From CAKXIK01 sp050947015 (GTDB taxonomy: Bacteria > Bacillota > Clostridia > Oscillospirales > Acutalibacteraceae), in NCBI GenBank assembly GCA_050947015.1, contig JBMNVT010000012.1, positions 26,722 to 90,721 on the forward strand: a stretch of 64,000 nt of DNA, read 5' to 3'. The first letter of the stretch is position 1, and each line of letters opens with the position of its first letter. The notes beneath the pieces are model-generated. The model was given only the letters and a program-made list of their open reading frames with translations, was not told where the DNA came from and did no database searches. Shown in pieces: positions 60,371 through 64,000 of the stretch. The position numbers were made by a program, and so were the translations under genes.

Positions 60371-62302
60371 TTATTCTATAAACACCGTCGCAATATCCCA
60401 CCCTCTTAAGAAAGGAGGCAGCGTTATCTGAACCCCGTTTTCGCTATCAACAGCGCACAATTGCTGTATCATCTCTGCGTTTTGAAAAATAAACTGTCTG
60501 CCAGCGGGTCGGTGAATCTGTAATTCCAAAGGCGGCGTTGGGCTGATTGAAATATTTACTACCGAAACCGCTGCCGTTCTTCCGCAGCTGTCTACACGTG
60601 CAATTGTTGTCACCTGCGCCGCCGTCTTTATATAGGCAGGAATGACCGCAATGCGGTTGATAGCATCCAAAATTTGGTTTCGCTTAGCTGTGCTGATAAT
60701 ATCATTCCAAATAGAATACCCAAAAATTGCCCATTTTGCTTTTTCAAACGAAACAACGGCAGCAGATACGCCGTAATCCTCTTTGGTTACACCATTAATC
60801 AGTCGGCCCAGAGGCTCGCTCTTACCCTCTATCACATACGGAAGGGGTGCCTCTCTTCCAAACGCAAGAGTAGACCATATTTTTCCTCCCGGCAGTTGTT
60901 CCCGGAACGAAAGGGCCTCTATTTTCTTTACTGTGATTGGAAGACGCCCGCCAAAACCACGCTTTTCCAACTTGTCGACTGCCATTGCATCTGTAATTAC
61001 CGGCTTTTGAAATAGTTGTTCGATTTCTTCGTCGGTCATATTGTCTACGACCTTATGAAAAAGCGCAAAAACGGGTGCGTGTGTCTGCTCGTGCGATTCC
61101 GCCAGACCAATGCGCGTTAGCGATGTCCCTTGAAGCACGGAGATATCTCCGTAATGAAATTCACCGGTTGGGTCTTTGCTTTGGCGCCAGCTTCCGCTGA
61201 CAATTCCAATATTTCCTGAATATGTTACTCGATTGGTTTCAATCAATCGCCGCCAATATCGTCTGTGTTGGCTCATCAAACTCAGCTGCTCCTCAAAAAA
61301 GGAGTCCTCTTCATAGGGCTGCATCATCGTGGCATAACTTAACCCCACGCTGCCATATGCCAGTGCAAGGCTTGATTCCAGCATGGTTCCGTAATTTGAT
61401 TTGCCAAATATCACATAGGGAAGATTTTCGATTTCAGGAACCCGGTATTCCACATAGGGTGGCAGACAGTCGGATGCCAGGGTCAGAGTAATTTGTTTTT
61501 CAAGCAAAGCGTATGGCGCTTTATCGTGATAAGCGCCGGCTCCTGCTCTGCTTGCCGGAGCACGGTGCGCACGATTTAATTCGTCAAAAACAAAATCGCG
61601 TCCTCTGCCGCATAAATTGGAAAACAACCCATGCTGCAATGCCATGCGGCTGTTCGGAGATATGGCGAGTACGGCGTCGGTAATCACTCCGGCAAGCCTG
61701 CGAATTCCTGCACGAGTAAACTGAATCCATCGCTCACGCCATTCAGGAGAGCCCATATTGATTTCCTCGACAAGCTCTTTCCGCGTAAACGTGCAGCCAT
61801 ATATCCTGCAAAATTCCGCTATACAGTTATCGCAAAAACAGCCTACCGTAACAGGATAGTGGTTGTCGGGACGCAGGTCGTCATCAATCCAGACCGTATC
61901 CGGCATCAGCTGCTGTACATAAATCGATACCATTTGCTGAATATACTTGAGGAACTTTTCTCCTCTCCAGCAAAAGCAGTATTCCGCCACTGCAGCGTCG
62001 TGTCCCACCAATGGCTCCAAATCATAAGCCTTTAGGCCGGAATTGTCACGATTTTTCATATATTCCCCATGACCGATCGTATTCGAAATCTGCAGATCGA
62101 CCGTAATCTTATTTTTTCGATATTCCTGCGCCGCAGATCTCGCCTCTTCGGCAGCTTGCTGGTGCGTTTCGAGCAACGGATAACCGTAGAGGGTCGAAAA
62201 CCATACTCTATCGCAGCACCCCGGATACTTTCGGATTTGTTCCAGCAATCGTTCGGTCCCCGCGGTGTTTTGATGGTGCGTGCCTAACCTCAAATTGATC
62301 AT
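60371..62302 (-). CDS. large putative glycoside-hydrolase-like protein
   Basis: 643 residues, no signal peptide. The first 350 residues look like a TIM barrel: WFSTLYGYPLLE, DTVWIDDDLRPDNHYPV (acidic pair at a strand end), CFCDNCIAEFCRIYG, then LEKQITLTLASD and YATMMQPYEED. A C-terminal region (about 420-560) resembles the flavodoxin-like trimerisation domain of beta-galactosidases, and the last 80 residues form a beta-rich tail. No exact family named. It occupies the place where glmS would be expected, in opposite orientation, and is less GC-rich than glmM. ATG 62302 has an AGGG site. Confidence 0.6.
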   Translation of the reverse strand: MINLRLGTHHQNTAGTERLLEQIRKYPGCCDRVWFSTLYGYPLLETHQQAAEEARSAAQEYRKNKITVDLQISNTIGHGEYMKNRDNSGLKAYDLEPLVGHDAAVAEYCFCWRGEKFLKYIQQMVSIYVQQLMPDTVWIDDDLRPDNHYPVTVGCFCDNCIAEFCRIYGCTFTRKELVEEINMGSPEWRERWIQFTRAGIRRLAGVITDAVLAISPNSRMALQHGLFSNLCGRGRDFVFDELNRAHRAPASRAGAGAYHDKAPYALLEKQITLTLASDCLPPYVEYRVPEIENLPYVIFGKSNYGTMLESSLALAYGSVGLSYATMMQPYEEDSFFEEQLSLMSQHRRYWRRLIETNRVTYSGNIGIVSGSWRQSKDPTGEFHYGDISVLQGTSLTRIGLAESHEQTHAPVFALFHKVVDNMTDEEIEQLFQKPVITDAMAVDKLEKRGFGGRLPITVKKIEALSFREQLPGGKIWSTLAFGREAPLPYVIEGKSEPLGRLINGVTKEDYGVSAAVVSFEKAKWAIFGYSIWNDIISTAKRNQILDAINRIAVIPAYIKTAAQVTTIARVDSCGRTAAVSVVNISISPTPPLELQIHRPAGRQFIFQNAEMIQQLCAVDSENGVQITLPPFLRGWDIATVFIE

Positions 62303-62402
62303 CGCTATCACCCTATCTCATGTTTTTGGGAAGACATCAATGTTCTGCTCTCAGAGACTTCTGTTCCACTGTACCAATGCAAAAACACTTTTTGATCTTT
62401 TG

Positions 62403-62424
62403 TCTAATGGGAATCTAATGGGAA
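62403..62424. repeat. tandem 11-base duplication
   Basis: TCTAATGGGAA is present twice head to tail in the leader of the glycosidase-like gene. Confidence 0.85.
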
Positions 62425-62437
62425 ATTATTTATTGTA

Positions 62438-62466
62438 ATAGTATCATTTATTTTGCCTGAATGCAA
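62438..62466 (-). promoter_or_regulatory. possible promoter of the glycosidase-like gene
   Basis: Minus strand TTGCAT (62466-62461), 17-base spacer, TACTAT (62443-62438). The leader to 62302 is about 130 bases; apart from the tandem repeat nothing is recognised in 62303-62594. Confidence 0.45.
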
Positions 62467-62594
62467 TAGATGAATAGACTTTTTATTACCTGTTTTTGGA
62501 TTACAAAGAAAGATTTGTGCAATCGCAAGGTGCTGTCGTTTATTTTGAAATTCGAACGCCCGTGTTAGAAGCTCTGCATTCTGAAGGTATTCAA

Positions 62595-62631
62595 TAAAAA
62601 AACCGGCTCACCAGAAATGGTGAGCCGGTTT
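62595..62631 (-). terminator. terminator of the fur-rubrerythrin operon
   Basis: AACCGGCTCACCA and TGGTGAGCCGGTT arms with a four-base loop, followed by a seven-T run on the minus strand, 42 bases after the rubrerythrin stop. Confidence 0.92.
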
Positions 62632-62672
62632 GGCAGAGTGTCGAACAGAAAACCCTGCCTGTTGTCAGAAAA

Positions 62673-63215
62673 TCAGCCGAAATACCGTTCCAGCAGGCCC
62701 TTGAATGCCTTGCCGTGACGGGCTTCGTCCTTGCACATCTCGTGGACAGTGTCGTGAATGGCGTCCAGATTCTGTGCTTTGGCGCGTTTTGCAAGATCAA
62801 GCTTGCCTTCGGTTGCGCCGTATTCGGCATCTACGCGCATTTTAAGATTGGTCTTGGTATCGGCGACGACAACTTCGCCCAAAAGTTCGGCAAACTTGGC
62901 GGCGTGTTCAGCTTCTTCAAAGGCAATGCGCTTGTAAGCCTCGGCAACCTCGGGATAGCCTTCGCGGTCAGCTTGACGGCTCATGGCGAGATACATGCCG
63001 ACTTCGGTGCATTCGCCAGTGAAGTTGGCGCGAAGATCGTTTACAATGGCTTCGTCAACGCCCTTGGCAACGCCGATGCGATGTTCGTCGGCCCAAACCA
63101 TTTCACCTTTCATCTCTTCAAATTTTTCTTTCGGGGCTTTGCACACAGGGCAGAACTCAGGAGCCTCGGCTCCTTCGGCAACATAACCACAGACAGTACA
63201 TTTGAACTTTTTCAT
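62673..63215 (-). CDS. reverse-type rubrerythrin
   Basis: 180 residues. The rubredoxin domain is at the N-terminus (CTVCGY at Cys6/Cys9 and CPVCKAP), the reverse of classic rubrerythrin, followed by a four-helix diiron domain with FTGECTEVGMY, AFEEAEHAAKF and KDEARHGKAF Glu/His ligands. It reduces hydrogen peroxide or oxygen in anaerobes. 52 bases after the Fur-family gene, with a GGAGG site, so probably PerR-controlled. Confidence 0.94.
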   Translation of the reverse strand: MKKFKCTVCGYVAEGAEAPEFCPVCKAPKEKFEEMKGEMVWADEHRIGVAKGVDEAIVNDLRANFTGECTEVGMYLAMSRQADREGYPEVAEAYKRIAFEEAEHAAKFAELLGEVVVADTKTNLKMRVDAEYGATEGKLDLAKRAKAQNLDAIHDTVHEMCKDEARHGKAFKGLLERYFG

Positions 63216-63267
63216 TGTTCATTACCTCCCAAATTATAATTCATATTTTGTGAAGAAGCATCCTGCT

Positions 63268-63690
63268 TCAGTTCGGCAGTTCTTTCGCCCGGCACTCCGG
63301 GCATTTACCATAATAATACAAATCTTTTGCGTTCACCTTAAAGCCATCAAGCCCGGTGACTGCGCCGACTTCAAAATCAGCGGAAAAATCGAATACTTTG
63401 CCGCATACGGTGCACTTAAAATGACCATGATTATGTGTGTTAGCGTCATAACGGATACATCCGCCGTCAATTACGACCGGGTGAATCAGTCCGCAGCCGA
63501 TTAACACTTTGATGGTGTTGTAAATCGTGGTTTTTGAAAACGAAGGGTTTTCCGGTGCAAGGGCTTCATAGATGATGTCGGCTGTCGCATGAACTGGGTG
63601 CTCCGCCAGAAAGCGATAAACCTCAATACGCTGCGGCGTGGGGCGAACCCCGCAGTCTTTCAGCTTGGCAGAAATCTCCGTGGTTGTCAT
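63268..63690 (-). CDS. Fur family transcriptional regulator (probably PerR)
   Basis: 140 residues. Winged helix (GVRPTPQRIEVYRFL, FSKTTIYNTIKVL), then the metal/dimer domain with HNHGHFKCTVCGKVFDF and YYYGKCPECRAKE, whose two CxxC pairs form the structural zinc site. Co-transcription with rubrerythrin indicates peroxide sensing (PerR) more than iron. ATG 63690 has a GGAAGGAG site. Its promoter overlaps a 28-base palindrome. Confidence 0.92.
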   Translation of the reverse strand: MTTTEISAKLKDCGVRPTPQRIEVYRFLAEHPVHATADIIYEALAPENPSFSKTTIYNTIKVLIGCGLIHPVVIDGGCIRYDANTHNHGHFKCTVCGKVFDFSADFEVGAVTGLDGFKVNAKDLYYYGKCPECRAKELPN

Positions 63691-63717
63691 TGCGGGAGCG
63701 GCTCCTTCCTTTACTTC

Positions 63718-63745
63718 GTAATCGATACAAATTTGTATCGATTAC
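63718..63745. promoter_or_regulatory. 28-base perfect palindrome, putative Fur/PerR operator
   Basis: Arms GTAATCGATACAAA and TTTGTATCGATTAC with no spacer. It covers the expected transcription start of the Fur-family gene. The sequence differs from the Bacillus PerR box, so the regulator may use its own site. Confidence 0.65.
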
Positions 63746-63752
63746 AATATTA

Positions 63753-63780
63753 ATTATAACATTCAATTTTTAAATGTCAA
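63753..63780 (-). promoter_or_regulatory. promoter of the fur-rubrerythrin operon
   Basis: Minus strand TTGACA (63780-63775), 16-base spacer, TATAAT (63758-63753). The remaining 220 bases to the window end hold no gene; a 13-base inverted repeat (ATGTGT-T-ACACAT, 63891-63903) and a hairpin at 63979-64000 are seen. Confidence 0.75.
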
Positions 63781-64000
63781 GCATAAATTAAAAAAATAAC
63801 GATATTTTTTTGCCCTTATTTTTTATGCAAAGACCAAAATAAAAAATGGTAAAACCATCGCGGAATTCCGGCGTTGTAGGTTTGTCAATGATGTGTTACA
63901 CATTAGGGAAAGAAAATAGGACAGCTTTGGGAGAGATCCAGTTGAGAGGACGCATGGGAAAATTGTTGTAATGCCTTTGCCAGACAGCGAGCTGTCTGGC

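Noticed and set aside
63979..64000. GCCAGACAG/CTGTCTGGC hairpin at the window end
   Set aside because: No T-run visible and the context is cut off, so terminator or element end cannot be told apart.
1..64000. CRISPR arrays, insertion sequences, prophage or integron features
   Set aside because: No repeated spacer array, transposase, integrase or phage gene is seen; the only repeats are short tandems and one coding repeat.

Overview
The window is about 64 kb of chromosome from a spore-forming, anaerobic, low-to-mid GC Firmicute. It most resembles Clostridia of the Oscillospirales/Ruminococcaceae type. The reasons are spoIIR behind a sporulation-type promoter, a fur-rubrerythrin oxidative stress pair, mreBCD-PBP2-minD-mgsA in clostridial order, a DnaD/DnaC-type helicase-loading pair, a glmM linked to a glmS-type ribozyme, and Gram-positive ribosome binding sites throughout. 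The lineage is inferred; no rRNA lies in the window. It is mostly ordinary chromosomal housekeeping DNA, with no insertion sequence, phage or CRISPR array seen.

Layout. 1-2.4 kb: a leftward glycerol-phosphate operon (glpP, egsA, glycerophosphodiesterase) with a leader terminator suited to GlpP antitermination. 2.6-6.1 kb: a MoxR ATPase, DUF58 and membrane protein operon. 6.2-9.7 kb: sirtuin, a small unknown gene, and an AraC regulator divergent from a uroporphyrinogen-decarboxylase-like gene. 9.8-14.6 kb: livKHMGF branched-chain amino acid ABC transporter, followed by LysR and AraC regulators. 16.9-22.6 kb: spoIIR, ispE, an Lrp-aminotransferase pair, ilvE and a pseudouridine synthase. 22.6-27.3 kb: luxS, a LysM-G5-M23 cell-wall protein, and the dnaD-dnaC pair. 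27.4-31.8 kb: an acyltransferase-like membrane protein, a YgjP-type metallopeptidase, tRNA-Arg, a phosphoesterase, a YdcF protein and rpe. 31.8-35.4 kb: an aberrant Rnf-like cluster (C, D, E, A) without RnfG or RnfB. 35.4-36.1 kb: gene remnants. 36.1-43 kb: DUF1015, two DHHW lipoproteins, M14 peptidase, Nudix hydrolase, aldo/keto reductase. 42.7-46.3 kb: ppiB, rsmE, and a MocR regulator divergent from an ECF vitamin transporter subunit. 46.5-55.3 kb: phosphoesterase, D-Ala-D-Ala carboxypeptidase, DUF1540 peptide, mreBCD, PBP2, a MinD-like ATPase and methylglyoxal synthase. 55.4-57.3 kb: a small kinase and a broken phosphotransferase gene. 57.5-60.3 kb: tRNA-Gln, a GlmU-C-like acetyltransferase, glmM, then an orphan glmS-type ribozyme. 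60.4-63.7 kb: a large glycosidase-like protein, rubrerythrin and a Fur-family regulator.

Two observations stand out. First, the Rnf-like cluster keeps the membrane core and RnfC iron-sulfur clusters. It appears to have lost the RnfC flavin/NADH motifs, the RnfD flavin threonine, two of the four cysteines of the RnfA/RnfE membrane iron-sulfur site, and both RnfB and RnfG. Second, a complete-looking glmS ribozyme sits two bases after the glmM stop codon and runs into a terminator, with no glmS following. Other notable points are a GlpP-type leader terminator, a MinD-like protein without MinC, MinE or a membrane-targeting tail, a methylglyoxal synthase with changed active-site residues, and several decaying genes.
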